Source of the DNA: CAYFWF01 sp964346815
Lineage (GTDB): Bacteria > Acidobacteriota > Aminicenantia > Aminicenantales > Aminicenantaceae
DNA length: 64,000 bases
Assembly (NCBI GenBank): GCA_964346815.1
Contig: CAYFWF010000007.1
Coordinates: 1 to 64,000, forward strand
Direction of reading: 5' to 3'
Below the pieces are notes generated by a model. The model was not told where the DNA came from and made no database searches. It saw only the letters and a list, made by a program, of their open reading frames with translations. This document shows positions 50,695 to 59,326 of the stretch, piece after piece (positions within the stretch are counted from its first letter, which is position 1; each line of letters begins with the position of its first letter). Both the position numbers and the translations under genes were made by a program.

Positions 50695-51867
50695 ATGATC
50701 GAAGGCAGCCCAACAGGTAAAAAAACGACAAGACTGACATACGGCATGGTGGGCGGGGGCCAGGAGGCCTTCATCGGCGAAGTCCACCGCAAGGCGATAG
50801 CCATGGATGGCAAGGCCGAGCTGGTTGCAGGCTGTTTCTCGCGTGACTATCAGAACACTTTGACGACCGGAGAGATGCTCGGGCTGGACAAGAACCGTCT
50901 GTATCCTTCCTTTGAAGAAATGATGGAAGCTGAAGGAAAAAGGGACGATAGGATCGATTTTGTCATTATCGTTACCCCGAACAACTCACATTTTGCAATA
51001 TCCAAGCTGGCCATGGAAAATGGAATCCATGTTGTCTGCGACAAACCTCTGACCACAGCCAGCAGCGATGCCGAGGAGCTGGAGAGGGTATCCGCTGAAA
51101 AAGACCTGCTCTTTTGTGTGACCTACACTTATACCGGATATCCCATCGTCAAACACCTGCGGGAGATGATTGCCAAAGGAGACCTGGACGATATCCGTTT
51201 TGTCAACGCCGAGTATCCTCAAGAATGGCTGACCACTCTTCCCGAACTGACCGGAAATAAACAAGCGGCCTGGAGGACGAACCCGGAGCTGTCCGGTCCC
51301 TCTAACTGCGTTGGCGACATCGGAAGCCACATCGAAAATTTGGTTTCCTATCTGACCGGATTCAAGATTCGATCTTTATGTGCCCGCCTGGATACCTTTG
51401 TTGAGAAACATGTTCTGGATGATAACGCCTCCATCATGGTCAACTATGACAGCGGAGCTATGGGACTTTACTGGAGCTCTCAGATCGCGATCGGACATGA
51501 TAACGGCCTCAGAGTCCGGATATTCGGGACAAAAGGCTCTCTGGAGTGGCGCCAGGAACATCCCAACTATGCCAAGATCTGCTTTGTAGACAAGCCGGCC
51601 GAAATCATCTCCAGGGGCCGTGATACCATGTATCCCCACGCCCAGAGCTACTCCCGGGTTCCTGCCGGCCATCCGGAGGGTTATTTCGAAGCCTTTGCCA
51701 ACATTTATTCCACGTTTTGTGCCGCACTGGCCAAAAAATTGGCAGGAGAATCCCTGAGTGCTGCAGATCAGGATTACCCGGGTGTGGATGAGGGAGTCCA
51801 GGGCGTCAAATTCATAGAAAAATGCACGGAAAGCTCGAAAAAGGGATCCGTCTGGATCGATATCTGA
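50695..51867 (+). CDS. Cytosolic Gfo/Idh/MocA oxidoreductase
   Basis: A 390-residue oxidoreductase without a Tat or Sec signal, so it is cytosolic. The ATG follows AGGAGGTA. Nucleotide motif YGMVGGGQEAFIGEVHR, catalytic-type lysine in VCDKPLTTASSDAEELERV (CDKP instead of EKP) and NCVGDIGSHIENLVSYLTG (G-D-x-G-x-H block with His) are visible. The C-terminal half ends in SYSRVPAGHPEGYFEAFANI, typical of dehydrogenases acting on keto sugars or inositol-like compounds. It precedes a cytosolic sugar-phosphate-isomerase-like gene by 93 bp; the two may act in sequence on material brought into the cell. Confidence 0.85.
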   Translation: MIEGSPTGKKTTRLTYGMVGGGQEAFIGEVHRKAIAMDGKAELVAGCFSRDYQNTLTTGEMLGLDKNRLYPSFEEMMEAEGKRDDRIDFVIIVTPNNSHFAISKLAMENGIHVVCDKPLTTASSDAEELERVSAEKDLLFCVTYTYTGYPIVKHLREMIAKGDLDDIRFVNAEYPQEWLTTLPELTGNKQAAWRTNPELSGPSNCVGDIGSHIENLVSYLTGFKIRSLCARLDTFVEKHVLDDNASIMVNYDSGAMGLYWSSQIAIGHDNGLRVRIFGTKGSLEWRQEHPNYAKICFVDKPAEIISRGRDTMYPHAQSYSRVPAGHPEGYFEAFANIYSTFCAALAKKLAGESLSAADQDYPGVDEGVQGVKFIEKCTESSKKGSVWIDI

Positions 51868-51960
51868 TCCTGAATCATCCATGAGAAATGCCAAAAAATA
51901 ATCATACAGCAATATCAGGAAGTTATTCCGATAGGGCTGCACATGTAAAAGGAGGAGAGT

Positions 51961-52950
51961 ATGGCTAGGCCTGTGACTTTATTTACAGGACAATGGGCGG
52001 ATTTGCCCTTCGAGGAGATCTGCAAGAAAGCCAGTGGATGGGGTTATGACGGTCTGGAGATCGCCTGCTGGGGAGATCACATGGAAGCGCGCAAAGCCGC
52101 CGAAGACCCAGGATATGCAGAGGAGAAGAAAAAGATTCTGGAGAAATACAATCTGAAATGCTGGGCTCTGGGAGCCCATCTGGCCGGTCAGTGTGTGGGA
52201 GATCGGTATGATGAGCGCCTGGGAGTGTTTGTACCGGATGAATTCAAGGGCAAGCCCGATGAGATCCGCAAATGGGCCACTGAAGAGATGAAGTTTGCGG
52301 TCCAGGCAGCAAAGAAAATGGGCTGCTCTGTAATCAATGGATTTATGGGATCGCCCATCTGGGCCTTCTGGTATTCCTTTCCACCCACATCCGATGAGAT
52401 GATCGAAGCCGGCTTCAAAAAGGTTCTCGAGTTATGGACCCCCATTCTCGATGAGTTCGACCGCTTGGGGATCAAGTTTGGACTCGAGGTGCATCCCACT
52501 GAGATTGCTTTTGACCTTTACACCACAAAAAAGCTGTTCGAAGTTTTCGAGAACCGATCCACTCTCGGATTGAATTTTGATCCCAGCCATCTTTTCTGGC
52601 AGGGAATGGAACCCCATATGTTCATCCTTGAATTTCCGGACAAAATCTATCACACCCACATGAAGGATGTGGCCGTCACCCTTGATGGAAAGACGGGCAT
52701 TCTCGGCTCGCATCTCCCTTTTGGCGACCTCCGGAGAGGATGGAATTTCCGGTCTCTGGGTCATGGAGATGTGAATTTTGAAGAGATAATCCGTGCCCTC
52801 AATGAAATCGGATACGATGGCCCCCTTTCGGTGGAGTGGGAAGACAACGGAATGGACCGGGAATTTGGAGCTCAGGAATCGATAGAGTTTGTCAGGAGCA
52901 TCGATTTTGTTCCTTCAAAAGTCGCTTTTGACAAGGATTTCAAAGGCTAG
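51961..52950 (+). CDS. Sugar phosphate isomerase/epimerase family protein (TIM barrel)
   Basis: A 329-residue cytosolic TIM-barrel protein starting after AAAGGAGGAG. Putative metal ligands appear in barrel order: Glu in FGLEVHPTEIAFDLY, Asp and His in NFDPSHLFWQGMEP, His in KIYHTHMKDVAV, and Glu in LSVEWEDNGMDRE. These match the AP-endonuclease-2-like isomerase fold that includes inosose dehydratase and enzymes acting on 3-keto sugars. No signal peptide. It lies between the cytosolic oxidoreductase gene and the Tat oxidoreductase/cytochrome gene set, and the partnership with the former is the natural reading. Confidence 0.8.
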   Translation: MARPVTLFTGQWADLPFEEICKKASGWGYDGLEIACWGDHMEARKAAEDPGYAEEKKKILEKYNLKCWALGAHLAGQCVGDRYDERLGVFVPDEFKGKPDEIRKWATEEMKFAVQAAKKMGCSVINGFMGSPIWAFWYSFPPTSDEMIEAGFKKVLELWTPILDEFDRLGIKFGLEVHPTEIAFDLYTTKKLFEVFENRSTLGLNFDPSHLFWQGMEPHMFILEFPDKIYHTHMKDVAVTLDGKTGILGSHLPFGDLRRGWNFRSLGHGDVNFEEIIRALNEIGYDGPLSVEWEDNGMDREFGAQESIEFVRSIDFVPSKVAFDKDFKG

Positions 52951-53025
52951 CAACAGGGCATCCATTTGGAAGCATTTATTAGAGCGTAGATCGCTCAGAA
53001 AAAATATCTTTTGTGAGAAATAAAA

Positions 53026-54399
53026 ATGTCTGCATCAAAAACTGTCAAGAAAGGAAAAAGATTTACCCGCAGGGAATTTCTCAGGTCCTCGGCTTCTGCC
53101 GGATTGGGTATGGCTCTGGCCGGACCTTCCCTGGCTAAACCATCCTTTAACCGAAGAACGCAGGAGACACAGAAAGAAGCCGCTCTCAAAATCGCCGTCA
53201 TCGGAGCCGGCGTTCAGGGCCGGGTACTGATCGAGTCCTGCCTGCGGATTCCTCAGGTGAGGATCAGCGCCATCTGTGATATCTGGGACTACAGCCAGCG
53301 TTATGCAAGCCAGTACCTGAAGAAGTACGGATATGACGTGAGCGTGTATGAGGATTACAGAGAACTTTTGAGCAAGGAGAAAAACCTGGATGCTGCGATC
53401 GTGGCCACCCCTGACTGGATGCATGCCGAACATACCAGCGCCTGCATGGAAGCTGGCCTTCACGTCTACTGCGAGAAAGAAATGTCGAACTCCCTGGAAC
53501 TGGCCAGGTCAATGGTTTTGACCGCCCGCCGTACCGGCAAACTCCTTCAGATCGGGCATCAGCGCAGGAGCAATCCCCGCTACATCCATGCCATCGACAG
53601 GCTGGTCCATGAGAAGAAAATCCTTGGACGAGTCAATGCCATCTATGCGCAGTGGAATCGGGCCAAGAGCGATATGCTGGGCTGGCCGAAAAGATACACC
53701 ATTCCTCAAAACAAGTTGAGCCAGTATGGATACGGGTCCATGGAAGAATTCAGAAACTGGCGCTGGTTCAAGAAGTATGGAGGGGGACCGTTGGTCGACT
53801 TGGGTTCCCATCAGATCGACCTTTTCAGTTGGGTTCTGGGTACTCATCCTCAGTCTGTCACGGCTTGTGGAGGGCTCGATTATTATAAGGATCGGGAATG
53901 GTATGACAATGTCATGACCATTTATGAGTTCGAGCCGGATTCAGGGTCCACTCGTGCTTTCTACCAGATCCAGACAACCACAAAACACGGAGGATTTTAC
54001 GAGACCTTCATGGGCGAGAATGGATCTCTTGTCATTTCAGAGGTGCCCCAAATGGGAAACTGGGCGATGCGCGAGGCCCATGCCCCGGAATGGGATTCTT
54101 TGGTGAAGGAGGGATTGTTGATATCCGAAACACCTCCTCTCCAAAAACTGGACACCAAGAACATCTTCCTGGATGTGAGAGTGACCGCTGAAGCAGGACG
54201 GTGGCCTCTGCCTGTGGAAATGGCGAAACCGGCCCACCAGCCTCATCTGGAAAACTTCTTCAACGCTATCCTCCATGGTACTCCCCTGAACTGCCCGGCA
54301 GAGACTGGCTATGAATCGGCGGTGATGGTTCTCAAGGCAAATGACGCCGTCGAAACGCGGCGTGCGCTGACTTTTCGTCCTGAACATTACAGAGCATGA
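53026..54399 (+). CDS. Tat-exported Gfo/Idh/MocA oxidoreductase coupled to cytochrome genes
   Basis: A 457-residue oxidoreductase with twin-arginine signal FTRREFLRSSASAGLGMALAG, Rossmann motif AVIGAGVQGRVLI, and CEKEMSNSLELARSM where most members have EKP; the Pro is replaced by Glu. GGGPLVDLGSHQIDLFSWVL supplies the conserved G-x-H-x-x-D block. The gene overlaps the multiheme cytochrome gene by 4 bp (ATGA). A periplasmic NAD(P)-dependent sugar oxidase passing electrons to heme is not classical, so this arrangement is notable: the cofactor might be reoxidised by the cytochrome, or another redox cofactor may be used. Substrate unknown, probably a glycoside. Confidence 0.8.
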   Translation: MSASKTVKKGKRFTRREFLRSSASAGLGMALAGPSLAKPSFNRRTQETQKEAALKIAVIGAGVQGRVLIESCLRIPQVRISAICDIWDYSQRYASQYLKKYGYDVSVYEDYRELLSKEKNLDAAIVATPDWMHAEHTSACMEAGLHVYCEKEMSNSLELARSMVLTARRTGKLLQIGHQRRSNPRYIHAIDRLVHEKKILGRVNAIYAQWNRAKSDMLGWPKRYTIPQNKLSQYGYGSMEEFRNWRWFKKYGGGPLVDLGSHQIDLFSWVLGTHPQSVTACGGLDYYKDREWYDNVMTIYEFEPDSGSTRAFYQIQTTTKHGGFYETFMGENGSLVISEVPQMGNWAMREAHAPEWDSLVKEGLLISETPPLQKLDTKNIFLDVRVTAEAGRWPLPVEMAKPAHQPHLENFFNAILHGTPLNCPAETGYESAVMVLKANDAVETRRALTFRPEHYRA

Positions 54400-56810
54400 C
54401 AAAGAATAATCATTGTTGTCGAATCGTCATTGTGGTTTCATGCGTTTTTTTGCTCGCTCCAGCATCCTCGCATTCACTGGAAACAAAGAAGAGTCTGGCG
54501 ATTCAGAAACCTCAAAACAACCAGGAAATTCAGTCTTGGGACGGAAGCCGGACAACCGCAGTTCACTCGATCCAGCTCAAAGATGAGTTCGATCAGCTCG
54601 TCGTCCCTACGGAATCCTATCCTATGCCTTATTCAACCAAATACACCTGTGCGCCCTGTCACGATTACAGCATCATCCAAGGGGGTCTGCACTTCTCTTC
54701 ATCTTTTACCCCACAAAATGGACCACCGGGAGAGCCCTGGATCTGGGTAGATACCGTGACCGGAACGGTTCTGCCTCTTTCTGATCAGGGTTGTGAAGGA
54801 ACCTGGAATCCCGCTGAATTGGGATTGACAGCCTGGACATTTACCCTGCTTTTCGGGAGGCACATGACCGGAGGCGGGATATCGGAACCCGACGATCGGG
54901 AAGTCAGCCCGGAAAGCCGCTGGAATGTCTCCGGGAAGCTGGAAATCAACTGTATGGGCTGTCACAATGCCTCCAGGATGCAGAGCCACAGTGAATGGGC
55001 CAAGCAGGTCCTGCGGCAAAATTTTCGATGGGCTGCGGTCGCAGCTTCTGGGCTGGGGGAGGTCGGAGGCATGGCCTCTCGGCTTCCAGAGACCTGGGAT
55101 ATTTATGACGGCCCCAATCCAGACGACACAGAATGGGCCGTGGTTCCGTTCGTGAGATATGAGAGGGAGCGGTTTGACAGCAAATACAGAGTCTTTTTCG
55201 ACATCGCACCAGAAATCGAGGACCAACGTTGCCTTGCCTGTCATTCGGTTTATCGAGTGGGGGAGAAAAGATCTACAGCAAGGGAAGATGTCCATTCTGC
55301 TGCCGGATTGAGGTGTGTGGATTGTCACCGGAATGATGCCAGCCACAATATGATTCGGGGGTATGAGGGTGAAGCCGAAGATTACCGGGAAAGGGAAAGG
55401 AGCGATTTCAGCTGTCAAGGCTGCCATATGGGTGATGACCTATTAGGGAAGCGAGGTTGGGCTCAGGGCAGGCTGGGAGCGCCTTATCCTCAACACTCGG
55501 GAATTCCTGCCGTTCACTTTGAAAGGCTTTCCTGTACTGTCTGTCACGCGGGATCTCTTCCTTCGAAAACCCCTCCGCGGATTCGCACCTCACGCGCCAA
55601 CCGGCTCGGTATTTATGGTATTGCCCAATGGTTCACCGAGTGGCCCCACATCGTCGAGCCTGTTTACGCAAGAGACAACACAGGGAAAATAACACCCAAC
55701 CGGTTGGTTTGGCCCGCTTTTTGGGCGGAACTGGAAGGCGAAAAAACTGTTCCGCTCATGCCCTCCGATGTGGAACAGAAGGCCGGGAGTTTGCTTACCG
55801 TTGAACAGGATGCCGCAGAAGTTTTAAAAACCCTTGCCCTTTACGCAGATATTCAAGGAATTCCGGTTCTCGTCCTATCGGGAAAAGTCTATGAACCGAA
55901 TGTCGATGGTCTTCTGGATGTAAGCCCGTACTCCGGGGAGAAGACCGATCCTGAAATCTTCTGGGCAGTCAAGGAAGAGGGAACCATCACTCCCCTTATC
56001 CCAGACTTTGATCCAGAGGCAGAAGAGCCGGACATGGATGCCGAGACCCGCATTCAAAATGTACTCATTGCTCTGACCGGGCACGAGGATGCTCCTGGAA
56101 AGCCAGGTTTGATTTATAAAAAGGCCCTCTATCAGCTCACAGAAGGATACTTGGAAAAGCTCGAGAGTCCAAAAGAAGAGGTCGGGACAGCCGAACTTTT
56201 CTGGTTGGAAGGCGATGAGAAGATCCCTGTCGTGTCTGACTTCCAAGTTCGGACCATAAGAGAGGTTGTTGGACACGAACAAACCCTGACCGAGGAGCAG
56301 GTCAAATCGGTCCTCGAGGTTCTTTCCAAGAAAGGAGAGAGCCAGGACAAAAGGCAGTCCTCACCGGAGGATGAAGAGCCCAGGGATCTGGATTATGGCT
56401 ATTTTTCGGGAGGGAAGCTGTTCCGTCTTGGTGCCGATGGAGAGCTATCAGCAGCCGGGCATCCTGCTGCCGGACCCGTTGTATGGCCTATCGGGCATCA
56501 GGTCCGTCCGGCCCAGCAGTCATTAGGGGTGAATGGGTGCACCGATTGTCACTCGGGGGGATCGTCTTTCTTTTTTGCCAAAATCATCGGGAATGGACCT
56601 TTGAAAACTGGCAAAGTCGAGAAGAGGGCAGCCCACACATTCATGGATTTGGATAAATCCTATCAAAAGCTTTTTGGCCTGTCGTTCAGGGTGCGTCCTT
56701 TCTTTAAAGTCGTCCTTTTGGTAGCCGCAGCGGTTATAGGATCGATTCTGCTCCTGGTGTTTCTGGTGATTTTGGGCAGATACACGGGCCTTTTGGAAAA
56801 AAGGAGATAG
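54396..56810 (+). CDS. Multiheme (seven CxxCH) c-type cytochrome, membrane-anchored
   Basis: An 804-residue exported cytochrome. After a signal-like segment (IVIVVSCVFLLAPASS), seven CxxCH motifs occur, with first Cys at 85 (CAPCH), 186 (CMGCH), 279 (CLACH), 307 (CVDCH), 340 (CQGCH), 380 (CTVCH) and 715 (CTDCH). A long heme-free stretch (about 400-700), acidic and helical, lies between motifs six and seven. One C-terminal TM helix (VVLLVAAAVIGSILLLVFLV) anchors it. It should carry electrons between a periplasmic donor and the membrane. It is translated coupled to the Tat oxidoreductase and is followed 6 bp later by a b-cytochrome-like gene. I do not recognise an exact family. Confidence 0.85.
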   Translation: MTKNNHCCRIVIVVSCVFLLAPASSHSLETKKSLAIQKPQNNQEIQSWDGSRTTAVHSIQLKDEFDQLVVPTESYPMPYSTKYTCAPCHDYSIIQGGLHFSSSFTPQNGPPGEPWIWVDTVTGTVLPLSDQGCEGTWNPAELGLTAWTFTLLFGRHMTGGGISEPDDREVSPESRWNVSGKLEINCMGCHNASRMQSHSEWAKQVLRQNFRWAAVAASGLGEVGGMASRLPETWDIYDGPNPDDTEWAVVPFVRYERERFDSKYRVFFDIAPEIEDQRCLACHSVYRVGEKRSTAREDVHSAAGLRCVDCHRNDASHNMIRGYEGEAEDYRERERSDFSCQGCHMGDDLLGKRGWAQGRLGAPYPQHSGIPAVHFERLSCTVCHAGSLPSKTPPRIRTSRANRLGIYGIAQWFTEWPHIVEPVYARDNTGKITPNRLVWPAFWAELEGEKTVPLMPSDVEQKAGSLLTVEQDAAEVLKTLALYADIQGIPVLVLSGKVYEPNVDGLLDVSPYSGEKTDPEIFWAVKEEGTITPLIPDFDPEAEEPDMDAETRIQNVLIALTGHEDAPGKPGLIYKKALYQLTEGYLEKLESPKEEVGTAELFWLEGDEKIPVVSDFQVRTIREVVGHEQTLTEEQVKSVLEVLSKKGESQDKRQSSPEDEEPRDLDYGYFSGGKLFRLGADGELSAAGHPAAGPVVWPIGHQVRPAQQSLGVNGCTDCHSGGSSFFFAKIIGNGPLKTGKVEKRAAHTFMDLDKSYQKLFGLSFRVRPFFKVVLLVAAAVIGSILLLVFLVILGRYTGLLEKRR

Positions 56811-56816
56811 TTTCTC

Positions 56817-57491
56817 ATGTTCATGACCTTGGCCGTCGTTTGCGTATTCGTTCTTCTTTTTGTGCTTTCCTATCACCGGTTTAGAAGTAGAACAGGTTCA
56901 CGGGTCAGAGAACCCGGCAGGTTTATCTGGAGGGACTATTTCTCCTGGCTCAAAGGCAGCCCGGCAGCCTTATTCAAAAGTCTTCGGACCGAGCGGTTGG
57001 GGGAATTGTATGAAATTTGGATCGTGCAACGGTATCCTTCGGCCCAGAGGTGGATCTTCATCTGCCTGGCGCTGAGCGGAAGCTATCTGATCTTAAGCGG
57101 TTTTTTATTTTCCTTTTTGGGAGTGCGAATTTTCGGGTTTTTTCTTCTCCTCCATGTGGTCCTGGGAGGCCTTTTCGCAGTCTGTCTCTGCCTGGCTGTT
57201 AGTGTTCGTGCTCGGTATTATGTTTGGGATCCGGAAGATTTTAAGGGAGAAAAGGGCGCTTTGAATCTCAAGACAAAGTCAGGAAGGCGGGTGGTCTGGC
57301 AAATTTCCTTTTTCTGGATCTTTGTGGCATCTGGATTGATCCTGATTTTGACTGCCCTGAGTCAGATGCTGCCCTCCTTTTCCTTGAGGACTCAGCTCGT
57401 TCTATTCGAGGTTCATCGGTATGCGGCCTTGGTACTGCTCCTTGCCTCTATGGGTTTTTTCTATTTTTCTCGTGTTGATGAAGGGCGCTGA
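56817..57491 (+). CDS. Cytochrome b561-like membrane protein
   Basis: A 224-residue integral membrane protein with about five hydrophobic helices: one N-terminal (TLAVVCVFVLLFVLSY), then four. Histidines fit heme b ligands: LLLHVVLGGLFAVCL in the third helix and FEVHRYAALVLLLASMGF in the last; the intervening helices (FICLALSGSYLILSGFLFSF, SFFWIFVASGLILILTALSQ) complete a four-helix bundle like the gamma subunit of formate dehydrogenase or cytochrome b561. It probably connects the multiheme cytochrome gene's product to the quinone pool. It lies between the cytochrome c and apbE genes, 6 bp and 8 bp away. Confidence 0.65.
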   Translation: MFMTLAVVCVFVLLFVLSYHRFRSRTGSRVREPGRFIWRDYFSWLKGSPAALFKSLRTERLGELYEIWIVQRYPSAQRWIFICLALSGSYLILSGFLFSFLGVRIFGFFLLLHVVLGGLFAVCLCLAVSVRARYYVWDPEDFKGEKGALNLKTKSGRRVVWQISFFWIFVASGLILILTALSQMLPSFSLRTQLVLFEVHRYAALVLLLASMGFFYFSRVDEGR

Positions 57492-57499
57492 GGGAAAAA

Positions 57500-58429
57500 G
57501 TGGAGCACAGAGTCTATCCGTTCGCCCATTTTTCCATGGGAACCACCTTCGAAATTCTGATTGCCGGTACGGACGAGAAGTACGCACGTCAGGCTTCGCA
57601 ATCAGTTTTTACCGAAATCGATCGGATCGAGAGGCTCTTCAATCGTTTCGATCCCTGCAGTGAAATTGGACAAATCAACAGCCTTCAGCCGGGACAAGTT
57701 CTGCAGGTCGGGATGGAAACCTATGAAGTGTTGACAACGGCTCACAAGGTCTATTCTCAGACTCAGGGTGCTTTTGATATCAGTGTGGGCTCTCTGTTAA
57801 AATGCAAGAATGACATGGTTTCAGAATTCCGCGGTTTTCCAAAGGACATCATGAATCATTTAGAATTATCCAGGACTTCGCGAGGATTCATGCTTAGAAT
57901 AAATCCTGATGAGAAGGATTGGGAAAGAATGCCAGCAAACCTGGATCTTGGGGGCATTGGAAAAGGGTACGCTTTGGACCGGACTTTGGATGTTCTCTCC
58001 GATTGGGATATCGATCGCGCCCTCATCCACGGTGGAACCAGTACAGCCTTGGCTGTGGGCTCTCCTTCTGAGGATTCGAAAGAGAAAGAGGGATGGCCGG
58101 TGGGAATCGGTGGAGATTGGAAGTGCCCCGACATGCCCAGGGAATTCCTCCTGAAAGATAGAGCTCTGAGCGGCTCGGGGACAGAGGTGAAAGGAAAGCA
58201 CATCATCGATCCCCGGTCAGGAATGCCGGCAAAAGGCCACCTGGCAGCCTGGGTCTCCCATCCTTCCGCTGCAGTCGCCGATGCCCTCTCTACGGCCTTC
58301 ATGGTCATGGATACAGGAGAAGTCAGAAAATTTTGTGACCGCCATCCAGAAGTTTGGGCTCTGGTGGTGATCGATTCCCGAACATGCAGGATTATCAATC
58401 CAGATATCGCTGAGAAAACAAAAGAATGA
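57500..58429 (+). CDS. apbE: FAD:protein FMN transferase ApbE
   Basis: A 309-residue ApbE, which attaches FMN covalently to a Thr of partner proteins. It starts with GTG 57500, 8 bp after the b-cytochrome gene. Family blocks: HFSMGTTFEILI near the start, LDLGGIGKGYALDRTLD, HGGTSTALAVGSP (usually GG(N)), SGTEVKGKHIIDPRSGMPA (metal-binding region) and AVADALSTAFMVM. No signal peptide was seen, although many ApbE proteins are exported lipoproteins. None of its near neighbours shows the usual S/T-G-A-T/S acceptor motif, so its flavinylated target is either elsewhere or unconventional. Its place in the cytochrome operon suggests flavin in the electron path. Confidence 0.85.
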   Translation: MEHRVYPFAHFSMGTTFEILIAGTDEKYARQASQSVFTEIDRIERLFNRFDPCSEIGQINSLQPGQVLQVGMETYEVLTTAHKVYSQTQGAFDISVGSLLKCKNDMVSEFRGFPKDIMNHLELSRTSRGFMLRINPDEKDWERMPANLDLGGIGKGYALDRTLDVLSDWDIDRALIHGGTSTALAVGSPSEDSKEKEGWPVGIGGDWKCPDMPREFLLKDRALSGSGTEVKGKHIIDPRSGMPAKGHLAAWVSHPSAAVADALSTAFMVMDTGEVRKFCDRHPEVWALVVIDSRTCRIINPDIAEKTKE

Positions 58430-58639
58430 AAATAAAAATTAGGCTTTGTCCCAAGGCCGCAGAAGCGAGACATCACTTCAAGGTCCGGAAAAATGTCTTC
58501 GTTTTAGTTCAGATTTTTTGCGCTTTTCCTTCACCGTCCTCCTCGGCGCCTGCGGAACAGGTTCCCTCGCAGGACGACAGCGTTTGGAGAAACGCTGTTA
58601 AATATAAATGCAATTGGCTGCAAGCAGAAGGAGTGTGCG
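58430..58639. other. Gap after apbE with a hairpin repeat
   Basis: A frame at 58426-58665 has no ribosome site and ends in the following gene, so I do not call it. The stretch holds an inverted repeat CCTGCG...CGCAGG (about 58549-58573) and, right after it, the interspersed hairpin repeat. Together they may end the cytochrome operon. Confidence 0.4.
58574..58599 (+). repeat. Interspersed hairpin repeat, copy 2
   Basis: The copy forms a perfect 9-bp stem ACAGCGTTT / AAACGCTGT around GGAG. It matches copy 1 at 9383-9408 at 25 of 26 positions; the one difference disrupts the stem there. It lies in a gap between apbE and an exported-protein gene and could act as a transcript-stabilising or stop hairpin. 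Confidence 0.6.
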
Positions 58640-59326
58640 ATGAAAAAAACAAATTTACTGATTAGCTTTGCTCTAGTGGCGATGATCCTTTTTACGTTGG
58701 ATACAGGATTCTCCTACCAGAACCAGGAAAAGGAGGAATTGAAGCTGGAGCTGCCCAAGCCGATGTTCGTTGGAACCCCGCGGAACATCCGCAGTCCCAA
58801 CCTGGAAAGAATAACCGGGAAGAGGCGGGGGCCTTTCTATGTTCCGAAGGGGTCGAAGCTTCTCTCACTCAACAAGCCTGTAACGGGAAGCGACACAGAG
58901 CCGGTCATCGGTGATCTGGAATTCGTGACCGATGGAGAGAAATCCGGCGAAGAGGGATATTATGTAGAGTTGGGACCCATGCTTCAGTGGGTACAAATCG
59001 ACCTCCAAGATTCCTACAACCTCCATGCCATTCTCGTTTGGCACTACCACAGTCAAGCGCGGGTCTATCGAGACGTGATCGTCCAGGTTTCGGAAGATCC
59101 GGACTTCATCACCGATGTCAAGACGATTTTCAATAACGACCATGATAATTCCGCAGGCCTGGGTGTGGGAAAGGAAAAGGAATACATCGAGACCAACGAG
59201 GGGAGACTGATCGATCCAAGAGGAGTGAAAGCTCGTTATGTGCGTCTTTACAGCAGAGGCAACACTTCCAACGATATGAACCACTATGTCGAAGTGGAAA
59301 TCTACGGCACTCCTGCTGATGAGTAA
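58640..59326 (+). CDS. Exported protein with galactose-binding (F5/8-like) fold
   Basis: A 228-residue exported protein: signal peptide LISFALVAMILFTLDTGFS, then LQWVQIDLQDSYNLHAILVW, RDVIVQVSEDPDF and a C-terminal VKARYVRLYSRGNTSND followed by VEVEIYG, the pattern of discoidin/F5-8-type carbohydrate-binding domains. It would bind sugars at the cell surface or in the periplasm. Ribosome site AGAAGGAG. Its stop overlaps the start of the Agl23-like gene by 8 bp, implying that the two are made together. Confidence 0.65.
   Translation: MKKTNLLISFALVAMILFTLDTGFSYQNQEKEELKLELPKPMFVGTPRNIRSPNLERITGKRRGPFYVPKGSKLLSLNKPVTGSDTEPVIGDLEFVTDGEKSGEEGYYVELGPMLQWVQIDLQDSYNLHAILVWHYHSQARVYRDVIVQVSEDPDFITDVKTIFNNDHDNSAGLGVGKEKEYIETNEGRLIDPRGVKARYVRLYSRGNTSNDMNHYVEVEIYGTPADE

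Noticed and set aside
58426..58665. 79-codon frame after apbE
   Set aside because: It lacks a ribosome site, contains the repeat hairpins, and reads out of frame into the following gene.
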